This document shows positions 8,619 to 15,608 of a DNA stretch of 26,764 nucleotides, one piece after another (within the stretch, counting starts at the first letter, position 1; each line of letters starts with the position of its first letter). A program made the position numbers and the translations under genes. Where the stretch lies: NCBI GenBank assembly GCA_031550925.1, contig JAVBOE010000047.1:1-26764 (forward strand). Direction: 5' to 3'. Below the pieces are notes generated by a model, which saw only the letters and a list, made by a program, of their open reading frames with translations, did not search any database and was not told the origin of the DNA. This stretch comes from JAIRNF01 sp031550925. GTDB taxonomy: Bacteria; Bacteroidota; Bacteroidia; Bacteroidales; UBA932.

Positions 8619-8711
8619 CTAACCTTGTATGGGACCAACCTTCTTACTTCTAGGAAAAATTAAGACGCTAACTAGCAAGGCATCAGCCATGAAAAGAATA
8701 ACGTAATTCAT
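8619..8711 (-). CDS. Short 30-codon ORF downstream of the cobalamin riboswitch, possible hydrophobic peptide or gene remnant
   Basis: The first ATG after the riboswitch on the minus strand (8709-8711) opens a 30-codon frame ending in TAG at 8619. The peptide has a hydrophobic run (about residues 3-19, YVILFMADALLVSVLIF) followed by PRSKKVG, consistent with one membrane segment and a positively charged tail. I do not recognise it. It is the only ORF between the riboswitch and the terminator-like hairpin at 8541-8572 that begins with ATG and stays outside the repeats. It could be a real regulated small protein, the 5' remnant of a lost gene, or chance. A second frame overlapping it (TTG start near 8638) runs into repeat DNA and is less credible. 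Confidence 0.25.
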   Translation of the reverse strand: MNYVILFMADALLVSVLIFPRSKKVGPIQG

Positions 8712-8756
8712 CAAAACTTTTTCTCCCGAAAGCTAGATAATATGTTGTGTGTACTT

Positions 8757-8900
8757 ACAGCAGGTCTTCTGGCTTACCTTTTACGTTTTTCGCCTTCCCA
8801 TCTTACGACAGTGGCTTGCGGAAAACAACCGATATACGGATAAAGGTTTACAGCAGCGGGTACTGCTCCCGATTTTCACGAGATTCCCTTAGCTGAAATA
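8757..8900 (-). ncRNA. Cobalamin (B12) riboswitch
   Basis: Read on the minus strand, the conserved blocks of the cobalamin aptamer appear in order: AAGGGAATC near 8892-8884, GTGAAAATCGGGAGC, CCGCTGCTGTAA (near 8857-8846), GCCACTG (near 8815-8809), GGGAAGGC (near 8799-8792), and the B12-box-like end AGCCAGAAGACCTGC (near 8773-8760). All core elements seem intact and a promoter lies just upstream. Such riboswitches turn down B12 synthesis or uptake genes when adenosylcobalamin is plentiful. No such gene follows: only a 30-codon ORF and a terminator-like hairpin do. The ZIP transporter at 9073 is divergent and so is not its target in cis. Confidence 0.92.
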
Positions 8901-8906
8901 CAGTAG

Positions 8907-8940
8907 CAAAGATATAATTTTTAGCCGAACACAATACAAA
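8907..8940 (-). promoter_or_regulatory. Bacteroidetes-type promoter of the cobalamin riboswitch
   Basis: On the minus strand TATCTTTG (8907-8914) fits the -7 consensus, and TTTG (8937-8940) lies 22 nt farther upstream, close to the usual -33 spacing. Transcription would start near 8900, directly before the first conserved riboswitch block. This argues that the riboswitch is still expressed. Confidence 0.65.
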
Positions 8941-9031
8941 TTAGGTTTGTTATTTGTTAACTCTAGCCACAACATCTCAGCTACAAACAGCTATCTCTGC
9001 TAATAGTGATGTAGCCCGACTAAATAATTTA

Positions 9032-9039
9032 TATATTTG
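9032..9039 (+). promoter_or_regulatory. Probable -7 element of the ZIP transporter gene
   Basis: TATATTTG fits TAnnTTTG and lies 33 nt before the ATG at 9073. No convincing TTTG is seen at -33. The promoter is divergent from that of the riboswitch, about 100 bp away. Confidence 0.55.
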
Positions 9040-9072
9040 TAGTAGTAGCTAACAAAAGAGAACCCACAATAA

Positions 9073-9867
9073 ATGGATACTCAAACCATTATACTTGCGT
9101 TTATACTCACTCTTATCGCCGGACTCTCTACCGGGATTGGCAGCCTTATATCGCTGATAGCCAAACGTACTAACACAAAATTCTTATGTGCTTCGTTAGG
9201 TTTTTCCGCAGGTGTAATGCTTTACGTTTCGTTTATGGAGATGATGCCTACCGCTCGCGAAGAATTGGCTACCGTTGCAGGTGATAAGCTGGGATTGCTA
9301 TATCTGATTCTTGCCTTTTTTGGCGGAATGGTTTTCGTTACAGCAATAGACTTTCTAATTCCGAAAGCAAATAACCCCCACGAAATACATGGTGTAGAAG
9401 AGATGAACGATAAGAAAGGGCTTCATCGGGTAGGGATTGTTGTTGCGCTTTCTATTGCTATACATAACTTTCCGGAAGGTATTGCCACATTTACTTCGGC
9501 ACTGGAAGGGCTTGATGTTGCTATTCCCATAACCATTGCCATTGCTATACACAATATACCCGAGGGTATTGCGGTTGCGGTACCCATATACCATGCCACT
9601 GGGAACAAGAAAAAAGCATTCTGGTTTTCGTTCCTATCAGGACTGGCTGAACCGCTTGGTGCGTTGGTTGCTTTTCTGTTCTTACTTCCATTCTGGTCGC
9701 CGCTGATTAACGGAATTGTGCTGGCCGCCGTGTCGGGTATCATGGTCTTTATTTCGCTAGATGAGCTGTTGCCCAGCGCCGAGAAGTATGGCGAACACCA
9801 TATATCTATTGCGGGAGTTGTTGCGGGCATGGCTGTTATGGCGTTTAGCCTATACCTTTTTGTGTAG
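9073..9867 (+). CDS. zupT: ZIP family metal transporter (ZupT-like)
   Basis: A 264-residue inner-membrane protein with about eight hydrophobic segments, the size of E. coli ZupT. The two metal-binding helices of the GufA/ZupT branch are plain: HNFPEGIATF at 131-140 and HNIPEGIAVAVP at 160-171. Both supply His, Asn and Glu ligands. LAEPLGA with Glu193 and SLDELLPSAEKYGEHH at 228-243 are also typical. The histidine-poor loop near 100-117 separates the helices before the first motif. It should import zinc, possibly also iron, manganese or cobalt. It stands alone, with its own promoter-like match, next to a divergent cobalamin riboswitch. Any link between cobalt import and that riboswitch is speculation. 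Confidence 0.93.
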   Translation: MDTQTIILAFILTLIAGLSTGIGSLISLIAKRTNTKFLCASLGFSAGVMLYVSFMEMMPTAREELATVAGDKLGLLYLILAFFGGMVFVTAIDFLIPKANNPHEIHGVEEMNDKKGLHRVGIVVALSIAIHNFPEGIATFTSALEGLDVAIPITIAIAIHNIPEGIAVAVPIYHATGNKKKAFWFSFLSGLAEPLGALVAFLFLLPFWSPLINGIVLAAVSGIMVFISLDELLPSAEKYGEHHISIAGVVAGMAVMAFSLYLFV

Positions 9868-9877
9868 ATACTAGTAG

Positions 9878-10274
9878 CACGACACAAGTATCACGTATCA
9901 CGAAGAAGAGGTCATTTCGAACGCAATGAGAATCGCGTTCTTGTACATCCCGAAGGGATTAAATGTGAATAACCGCGGGTGAAACCCGTGGTAGAAGGAT
10001 ATCCAAATCCCAGACAACCCCGAAGTGGGTTGAACTGCAACCCATTCACACATTCGCCCCTTTCAGGGACGTAACAGAGTGCATCCTTCGGCTTCCACGG
10101 GTTTCACCCGCGGTTATTCACATTTGCCCGCATTGTGAACGCAGAAGAACATAGCAGCCCTACCCTTTAGGGGAACCGAGTTTACAAGCTCACCAAAGGC
10201 ATTTAGGTGCTAAGCGACTTTTGACACATCCTCAATTTAAAGACTTTTTAGTGATGCGTGATACTTGTATCGTA
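9878..10274. repeat. Composite nested inverted-repeat element B (about 400 bp)
   Basis: This fills most of the 521-bp gap after the ZIP gene. The outer arms 9878-9901 and 10251-10274 are imperfect inverted copies of the arms of element A. Nested inside are a perfect 30-bp inverted repeat (9962-9991 with 10095-10124; core AACCGCGGGTGAAACCCGTGG) and a central 7-bp hairpin TGGGTTG-AACTG-CAACCCA (about 10026-10044). A diverged CCCTTTAGGGGAACCGAG module sits at 10153-10210. The GTCATTTCGAACGCAATGAG stretch at 9912-9931 is a relative of the module at 14582. The rest of the gap up to 10388 holds only short AT-rich sequence. Confidence 0.8.
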
Positions 10275-10388
10275 GCACTGCTGCTGCATAAATCAAAAAT
10301 ACTTTAGCGTGAGCTAAAATAAGTAAATCGGTTTGGCTAGCGATAAACATTAAGCTAAGCTTGCATCTGCTAACTTAACTCTGAACAG

Positions 10389-11147
10389 TTGAAAAACCAC
10401 AGGCTGTTACTAATAACTCTTATACTTCTATTATATGGATGTCAACTGTGTAAGGCTCAACAGGAGGATACCCTTAAGCTGAAATATCCATTCATTAAGC
10501 CAGAGCCAATTATTCCGGATCAACCCATGCCATCCAACCGCTCGCTAATGCCTAACATGCTGCCCATTGACGGATTTGAATACTTATCTTCTACCCCTAA
10601 AGATACGGTAGGAATAGCACCAAACCTATCTGTAGAAAATTTTATAAAGTTCTACTACAACGATTTCTTAAAATGGGAAAAAGATACCTATGGCGTGAAT
10701 TTCGATATTCAAGACTTTGTAATGAAGAACGGAAAATACATTGCAAGGACAAAGTATATACCAAGAAAAAGAGGTACTACCGAATCTCCGTTAGAAGACC
10801 CGTATCCCTATACGCACTTGCCACTTCATTCTGTTAACCCCAATTTAATTCAAATAGGGGTTGGGCTGGTAGTACCGGTAGAATGGAAGCCCACAAAACA
10901 AGATATCTGGTTTAAAGAAAACTTCAGCTGGGAAAAGCGAGCTATACAAATTATGGGCTCTCAGGTGGACTCTTTTGGTAATAGAAGCATTTACGAGGTG
11001 CAAAACTTACAGAGAGTGGACTCTATCATAAAGCAAAACATAATAGATTCTACAGGCCAATTTAGTCCTATCTCCATAGATTATAAGAAAGAAATAAAGC
11101 AGATCAGAAAGAATATCAGAGAGGGAGCGAAGCAGGATTTAAAATAA
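10389..11147 (+). CDS. Exported protein of unknown function, TTG start
   Basis: A 252-residue frame that I do not recognise. The only credible start is TTG at 10389: an in-frame TAA lies 18 nt upstream, and the first residues after TTG make a good signal peptide (KNHRLLLITLILLLYG). Cleavage could be by signal peptidase I after CKAQ, or by signal peptidase II at Cys18 (LYGC, a poor lipobox). The mature part is proline-rich at first (about 35-65: KPEPIIPDQPMPS), then mixed, with a charged C-terminus (KKEIKQIRKNIREGAKQDLK). No catalytic motif is evident. It lies 83 nt before the CvpA-like gene, which has its own promoter-like sequence. A periplasmic or outer-membrane-attached location is inferred. 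Confidence 0.7.
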   Translation: MKNHRLLLITLILLLYGCQLCKAQQEDTLKLKYPFIKPEPIIPDQPMPSNRSLMPNMLPIDGFEYLSSTPKDTVGIAPNLSVENFIKFYYNDFLKWEKDTYGVNFDIQDFVMKNGKYIARTKYIPRKRGTTESPLEDPYPYTHLPLHSVNPNLIQIGVGLVVPVEWKPTKQDIWFKENFSWEKRAIQIMGSQVDSFGNRSIYEVQNLQRVDSIIKQNIIDSTGQFSPISIDYKKEIKQIRKNIREGAKQDLK

Positions 11148-11180
11148 AAGTGCTTTTGTAACATATCTCTTTTATGTTGT

Positions 11181-11212
11181 TTTGTTCGTTTCAAACTATT
11201 CTTGTTTCTTTG
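11181..11212 (+). promoter_or_regulatory. Possible promoter of the CvpA-like gene
   Basis: TTTG (11181-11184), a 20-nt spacer, then TTTCTTTG (11205-11212), which differs from TAnnTTTG at one position. The start codon follows at 11230, giving a leader of about 10 nt. Confidence 0.4.
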
Positions 11213-11229
11213 TAATTCAAATTCTGTAG

Positions 11230-11766
11230 ATGAATATTCTCGACCTAATAGTAATAGTTGCCCTAGCTTGGAGTGCCATAAGTGGATTCTCGAAAGGATT
11301 CATTGTGCAAGTATTTTCTCTGGCGGCATTGGTTCTTGGAGTTTTCATCGCCTATAAGCTCTCTCACTTTGTCGCAGGATTCATCGCAGATTCATTAAGT
11401 ACCGACCCTACTTTTACAGATATTATCGCCTTCACTATCACATTTGTTGGTGTATGGATACTTGTGTATATGTTGGGGAAAATAGTACATCAGATAGTGC
11501 AAGTTGTTATGTTGGGACTGGTTAACCGAATACTAGGTGCAGCATTTGCTTTTTTAAAGACAACTCTTGTTCTTAGCATATTGCTCATTGTTTTTGAGAA
11601 CCTAAACACAGGCATAAACATTTTATCAAAAGAGACTATAGAAAAATCTATTACCTACACTCCGCTAAAAAAAGTTGGTAATTTCATATTCCCTTATCTT
11701 ACTTTTGGCGAAGAAGAAGAGGAAGCCCCCAAACCCCCAAAGGGGGATTTAAGCCAGCGCCTTTGA
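11230..11766 (+). CDS. cvpA: CvpA family membrane protein with repeat-derived C-terminus
   Basis: A 178-residue inner-membrane protein with about four membrane segments (near 4-22, 27-50, 63-85 and 100-122) and the family opening MNILDLIVIVALAWSAISGF. It is similar to CvpA, which in E. coli is needed for colicin V production and has an envelope-homeostasis role; the molecular function is unresolved. The acidic run EEEEE at about 161-165 is followed by APKPPKGDLSQRL (166-178). These last codons are read from a copy of the dispersed repeat: the DNA from 11726 matches the module at 26388-26354 and others. The natural C-terminus has therefore probably been replaced or extended by repeat insertion. 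Confidence 0.85.
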   Translation: MNILDLIVIVALAWSAISGFSKGFIVQVFSLAALVLGVFIAYKLSHFVAGFIADSLSTDPTFTDIIAFTITFVGVWILVYMLGKIVHQIVQVVMLGLVNRILGAAFAFLKTTLVLSILLIVFENLNTGINILSKETIEKSITYTPLKKVGNFIFPYLTFGEEEEEAPKPPKGDLSQRL

Positions 11767-11882
11767 AAAGTCCACTTTAGGGGAACCGAGCTTGCGAGCT
11801 CGCCGAAGGCATTTAGGGGTAATTAAGCGAAGTATTACATTTACACATCAGGATATTTATATATTAGTACATTAACACATTG
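11726..11882. repeat. Palindromic repeat element F, overlapping the cvpA 3' end
   Basis: It begins inside cvpA with CCCCCAAACCCCCAAAGGGGG, continues with TTTAAGCCAGCGCCTTTG and CACTTTAGGGGAACCGAG, a perfect 6-bp hairpin CGAGCT-TGCG-AGCTCG (11787-11802), then GGCATTTAGGGGT. It ends in the AT-rich module TTACATTTACACAT (from about 11835) that also precedes tsaB and htpG. The AACCGAGxTTxxxAGCTCxCC block recurs at 10164-10187. It separates cvpA from tolC. Confidence 0.7.
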
Positions 11883-11910
11883 TCTTTATTGTTTCAAAAT
11901 CATATATTTG
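11879..11910 (+). promoter_or_regulatory. Probable promoter of the tolC-like gene
   Basis: ATTG (11879-11882), a 20-nt spacer and TATATTTG (11903-11910), an exact match to the -7 consensus. The expected start near 11917 leaves a leader of about 30 nt before the ATG at 11949. The leader holds a CCTCCTGC stretch but no clear Shine-Dalgarno sequence. Confidence 0.6.
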
Positions 11911-11948
11911 TAAAAAATACATCGACGCATTAGAACAACCTCCTGCTT

Positions 11949-13265
11949 ATGAAAAAAAAGATTACCCTTGCACTTCTTGTTATCTTTTACTCGGTGCAAA
12001 TAAACGCTCAAAACAGCTGGAGCCTCGAAGAATGTATCAGCCACGCAATAGCCAATAATATACAAATAAAGCAACAAGAGCTGAATGCTACACAAGAAAA
12101 GAACAACCTGCTTCAGTCTAAGCTTAGCTTGCTGCCTACCATTTCCGGTAGTGGCAGCTATAGCATAAACTGGGGGCGTTCGCTCGATGTTACCTCCAAT
12201 CAATATATCGACAGCCGTAATCAATCGGCAAATGTATCGGGTACCGCATCAGCAATACTTTTTGCCGGACTGCAAAAGCAAAACAACATTAAGCTTGGAT
12301 CGTTAACCTATGAGGCAGCCATACAAGATGTAGAAAAGCTGAAGAATGATATCTCGTTAAATATCGCAGCCGCTTATCTGCAAATATTACTTGACGAAGA
12401 AAGGCTGCTCATCGCACAAGAACAGCTGAAAACAACAACAGAGCAGCTTGCAAAAACCAAAATATTAGTCGATGCAGGAAGCGTAACTATGAGCGCATAC
12501 CTCGATTTACAAGCGCAACAGGCAACCGAAGAGGTTGAAGTAGTGGTCGCGAAAAACAGCATTGCCATATCGTACTTAAATCTAAAGCAGCTGCTCGATC
12601 TACAAACCGATGATTCTTTTAAAGTAGAAAACCCTATGATTGGCGAGCTTCCTACAATACGTAGAGCTGAGAATATTAACCAAATTTTTGAACAGAACTC
12701 TACTTTAAGACCGGAAATAAAAAGAGCTGAATATCGGCTGGAAGGAGCAAAAAAACAGCTGACTATCGCCAAGGGTGCCGACTACCCCACTCTATCAATA
12801 AGTGGCGGACTTAGCACACAGTACTCCGAAGCATATCCCAACTCATTTAGCGATCAGTTTAAGAATAACTACTACTACAGCATGTCGTTGCGCCTATCCG
12901 TTCCTATATTCAACGGTTGGCAAACGCGCACAAACGTGCGAAATTCTAAGTTGAATGTACGAAACTATGAGTTGCAGCTACAGCAAGCAAAAAACACGCT
13001 ATACAAAGAAATACAGCAGGCCGAGGTAGATGCCGAGGCGGCGCTGCAACGCTATCATGCGTCACAAAAAAATGTTACGGCATTGCAAGAATCTTTCCGA
13101 TACGTAGAGCAGAAGTTCAACGTAGGCATGGTTAACACTACCGATTATAATGTTGCTAAGAAAAATCTTGCCCGGTCGCAATCAGAGTTAGTTCAAGCAA
13201 AATACCAATACATATTTCAATCAAAAATCCTGGAGTTCTATCAAGGCATTCCGTTATCACTATAG
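11949..13265 (+). CDS. TolC family outer-membrane efflux protein
   Basis: A 438-residue protein with a signal peptide (1-20, cut after QINAQ) and the two-fold repeat typical of outer-membrane efflux proteins. Each half opens with a SLEECISHAIANN-like helix and contains long amphipathic helices rich in Gln, Glu and Leu (about 40-65, 120-230, 250-280 and 340-435). Beta-strand insertions occur near 68-110 (SGSGSYSINWGRS) and 290-325 (YYYSMSLRLSVPIFNG). As a trimer it would form the outer-membrane duct of an efflux or type I export machine. The adaptor gene starts 24 nt downstream, so the two surely form an operon. No inner-membrane pump gene follows, so the pump must be encoded elsewhere. Confidence 0.92.
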   Translation: MKKKITLALLVIFYSVQINAQNSWSLEECISHAIANNIQIKQQELNATQEKNNLLQSKLSLLPTISGSGSYSINWGRSLDVTSNQYIDSRNQSANVSGTASAILFAGLQKQNNIKLGSLTYEAAIQDVEKLKNDISLNIAAAYLQILLDEERLLIAQEQLKTTTEQLAKTKILVDAGSVTMSAYLDLQAQQATEEVEVVVAKNSIAISYLNLKQLLDLQTDDSFKVENPMIGELPTIRRAENINQIFEQNSTLRPEIKRAEYRLEGAKKQLTIAKGADYPTLSISGGLSTQYSEAYPNSFSDQFKNNYYYSMSLRLSVPIFNGWQTRTNVRNSKLNVRNYELQLQQAKNTLYKEIQQAEVDAEAALQRYHASQKNVTALQESFRYVEQKFNVGMVNTTDYNVAKKNLARSQSELVQAKYQYIFQSKILEFYQGIPLSL

Positions 13266-13289
13266 TAATACACTGTCAACCTTTCTCGT

Positions 13290-14540
13290 ATGAAAAGAAA
13301 ACATATAATTCTCGCTGTTATAACCGTTTTGCTGATACTCCTTATCGGTACATGTTCCGGCTGGTTTACGAAAGATGAAGGAATAAAAGTTGCTGTTGAA
13401 AAACCCACAAAACGAACCATTGTAGAGATGATTCCCGCCAACGGAAAAATACAACCGGTAACGGAAGTAAAGATCAGCCCCGATGTATCGGGCGAGATTG
13501 TAGAGCTGAACGTAAAAGAGGGAGACAAGGTAGAACGAGGACAGCTGTTGCTTAAAATAAAACCTGATGTATATGTGTCGTTACGCGATCAGGCCGTTGC
13601 ATCTCTAAATACCAATAAGGCAAGGCTTGCACAAGCAGAAGCAAGGTTAACACAAGTAGAGCTTACCTATAAGCGCAATAAAATTCTTTTCGATCAGCTT
13701 GCGATTACACAGGCAGAGTTTGAAAATATACAATCTGAGTACGATGTCGCTGTTAAAGAAGTAGAGGCGTCTATCTTTAACGTAAATAATGCCAAAGCTT
13801 CACTACAAAAAGCAGAAGAAGATTTATCGAAAACTACTGTATTTGCCCCAATGAGCGGAACAGTATCGCTGCTTAGCGTAGAGCAAGGTGAACGTGTGTT
13901 AGGTACCGTACAAATGGCCGGAACAGAAATGCTACGAATAGCCAATCTCAACGCAATGGAAGTGTTGGTTGACGTAAATGAGAACGATATTATTAGGGTA
14001 AAAATGAACGACACAGCCGTAGTAGAAATTGATGCGTATCCCGATCGCAAATTTAAAGGCGTAGTAACGCAAATTGCAAACTCGGCTAAAAACCTTACGG
14101 CTACTACAACAGATCAGGTTACAAACTTTGAGGTAAAAGTGCTGCTACTACCTACTGACGAAGAGCCTCAAGGGCTGGAAACTCCTAAATTTCTTCCGGG
14201 CATGTCGGCCTCCGTATCAATACAGACAAGAGTTGTAAACGATGTGCTTAGCTTACCTATACAGGCAATTACTACCCGAACAGACTTGCAAACCGCCGAT
14301 TCTACCGAAAACTCAAATAACAATATCAGCTCTATGGTTTTTGTTGTTCAGGGAGAGAATAAAGTTAAAACAATAAAGGTAAGCACAGGACTCCAAGACA
14401 ACAGCTACATAGAGGTTATTGGTATCAGCGATACTGTAAATGTTGTTACCGCTCCATATAACGCTATATCTAAAATGCTGAAAAATGGCAGCTTAGTAAA
14501 AATAACCCCTATAGATAAGCTATTTAGCGATAGTAAATAG
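13290..14540 (+). CDS. Efflux periplasmic adaptor (HlyD/MacA/RND membrane-fusion family)
   Basis: A 416-residue membrane-fusion protein. One N-terminal membrane anchor (about 5-22) is followed by the biotinyl-lipoyl half-domain (about 60-95, SPDVSGEIVELNVKEGDKVERG) and an alpha-helical hairpin (about 98-182). The second lipoyl half follows (FAPMSGTVSLLSVEQGERV, about 185-203), and then a beta-barrel and membrane-proximal domain to the end. It links an inner-membrane ABC or RND pump to a TolC-type duct. It is co-transcribed with the tolC-like gene 24 nt upstream. MacA-like pairing with an ABC pump is the likelier arrangement in this phylum, but no pump gene is adjacent. The 297-bp gap after it is almost wholly a repeat element. 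Confidence 0.9.
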   Translation: MKRKHIILAVITVLLILLIGTCSGWFTKDEGIKVAVEKPTKRTIVEMIPANGKIQPVTEVKISPDVSGEIVELNVKEGDKVERGQLLLKIKPDVYVSLRDQAVASLNTNKARLAQAEARLTQVELTYKRNKILFDQLAITQAEFENIQSEYDVAVKEVEASIFNVNNAKASLQKAEEDLSKTTVFAPMSGTVSLLSVEQGERVLGTVQMAGTEMLRIANLNAMEVLVDVNENDIIRVKMNDTAVVEIDAYPDRKFKGVVTQIANSAKNLTATTTDQVTNFEVKVLLLPTDEEPQGLETPKFLPGMSASVSIQTRVVNDVLSLPIQAITTRTDLQTADSTENSNNNISSMVFVVQGENKVKTIKVSTGLQDNSYIEVIGISDTVNVVTAPYNAISKMLKNGSLVKITPIDKLFSDSK

Positions 14541-14541
14541 A

Positions 14542-14832
14542 TAATTTGCTAATGTGTAAATGTGAGAATATTTAAATTGCACGTCATTTCGACCGTAGGG
14601 AGAAATTTCCTGAGAATTAGCAGTACGTTGAATTAGGCAGCAATGCATTTACCCCTAAATCCCCTAAAGGGGACTTTTTCAGAGTGTGACAATCAATGAA
14701 TTGCAACTATTGAGGAGATTTCTCCCTGCGGTCGAAATGACGAATTTTCTTTTGCTTAACACTTTACGAATCACGCTTTATATCTTTCATCATTACATTT
14801 ACATATTGTCACATTTACACATTAGCAAATTA
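14542..14832. repeat. Composite nested inverted-repeat element C (about 290 bp)
   Basis: Two nested inverted repeats. The outer arms 14542-14565 and 14809-14832 are perfect over 24 nt (TAATTTGCTAATGTG...). The inner arms 14582-14611 and 14713-14742 match at 28 of 30 (CGTCATTTCGACCG...). The centre contains TACGTTGAATTAGGCA, also present in element E, and one CCCCTAAATCCCCTAAAGGGGACTTTTT module (14652-14679). The element begins one base after the adaptor stop codon and ends 5 nt before the tsaB start codon, so it fills the gap almost exactly. Confidence 0.85.
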
Positions 14833-14837
14833 GCACA

Positions 14838-15521
14838 ATGCCACTTATACTTAATATAGAAACGGGAACAGAAGTTTGCTCGGTTGCTTTGGCTAAAGAC
14901 AAGCAGCTGCTCGCCTTAGTCGAGAGTAGCGACGGGATGGAACATGGTCGCCTTCTTTCTCCGTTTATTGAAAAAGTTTTAAACGAACAAAAAATTACTC
15001 CTAACGAGCTTGATGCCATTGCAGTAAGCGAAGGACCCGGATCGTACACCGGTTTACGCATTGGGGTAGCGACGGCAAAAGGTATTTGCTACGGAGCAAA
15101 TAAGCCGCTTATTGCCATAAACAGCCTTCAATCGCTTGCTATGATCGCAGCAGAACAAAACCAAAAAGTAGATTTGCTCTGTCCTATGATTGATGCTCGA
15201 CGAATGGAAGTATATACGGCATTGTTCGATTTAAACGGCAGCTTTGCTAACGATGTAAGCGCTCAGATTATAGATGAAAGCAGCTATGCCGAGCTGTTAA
15301 AAGAAAAACGAGTCGCTTTTTTCGGTAACGGGGCGGAGAAGTGTAAGCCTTTGATACAATCGCCGAATGCTGTATTTATTGATATTAAGCACTCTGCTAA
15401 AGGAATGATATCGTTGGCAGCAGATAAATTTGCTAAAAAAAATTTTGTTGACACTGCCTACTTCGAGCCTTTTTACCTTAAAGATTTCGTTGTTACCACT
15501 TCAAAGAAAAAGCCCTTTTAG
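14838..15521 (+). CDS. tsaB: tRNA threonylcarbamoyladenosine biosynthesis protein TsaB
   Basis: A 227-residue protein of the ASKHA fold, the scaffold partner of TsaD in making t6A37 in ANN-decoding tRNAs. Typical features are LILNIETGTEVCSVAL at the N-terminus and MEHGRLLSPFIEKVL at about 34-48. The strongest mark is SEGPGSYTGLRIGVATAKG at about 64-82, followed by NSLQSLA at 95-101 and PMIDARRMEVYTALF near 116-130. The zinc ligands of TsaD are absent, as expected for TsaB. The ATG at 14838 follows a repeat element by 5 nt, so the whole leader would be repeat-derived. A promoter-like TATATCTTTC lies at about 14781 inside the element. The cytoplasmic role is well supported. Confidence 0.93.
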   Translation: MPLILNIETGTEVCSVALAKDKQLLALVESSDGMEHGRLLSPFIEKVLNEQKITPNELDAIAVSEGPGSYTGLRIGVATAKGICYGANKPLIAINSLQSLAMIAAEQNQKVDLLCPMIDARRMEVYTALFDLNGSFANDVSAQIIDESSYAELLKEKRVAFFGNGAEKCKPLIQSPNAVFIDIKHSAKGMISLAADKFAKKNFVDTAYFEPFYLKDFVVTTSKKKPF

Positions 15522-15561
15522 ACTCTTTAACGGCTGCTAAGCAAAGAAATATGGTGGCGCT

Positions 15562-15591
15562 TTTGTTTGTGCCCGCTAAAGCTTATCTTTG
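15562..15591 (+). promoter_or_regulatory. Promoter of the LptF/LptG-family permease gene
   Basis: TTTG (15562-15565), an 18-nt spacer and TATCTTTG (15584-15591), an exact -7 match. Transcription would begin near 15598, just before the ATG at 15609. This rules out the longer reading frame that begins with TTG at 15567. Confidence 0.65.
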
Positions 15592-15608
15592 CAGCTGAAA
15601 TATTTGCA

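Noticed and set aside
8441..8638. 65-codon minus-strand frame downstream of the riboswitch (TTG start)
   Set aside because: It starts with TTG, overlaps the 30-codon ORF, runs through the terminator-like hairpin, and its last third is repeat element A. Coding is unlikely.
8757..9072. Control of the ZIP transporter gene by the cobalamin riboswitch
   Set aside because: The riboswitch is on the opposite strand and points away. The ZIP gene has its own -7 element downstream of it.
9960..10130. CRISPR-like or tRNA-like structure in the repeat region
   Set aside because: The repeats are inverted, not direct with even spacing, and no cloverleaf or anticodon arm can be built.
8285..10274. Insertion sequence or composite transposon bounded by elements A and B
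   Set aside because: There is no transposase frame, and each element has its own complete set of arms, so the ZIP gene between them is not evidently mobile.
15567..15608. Longer N-terminus for the LptF/LptG permease
   Set aside because: It uses a TTG and covers an exact promoter match (15584-15591). The ATG at 15609 gives the normal family start.
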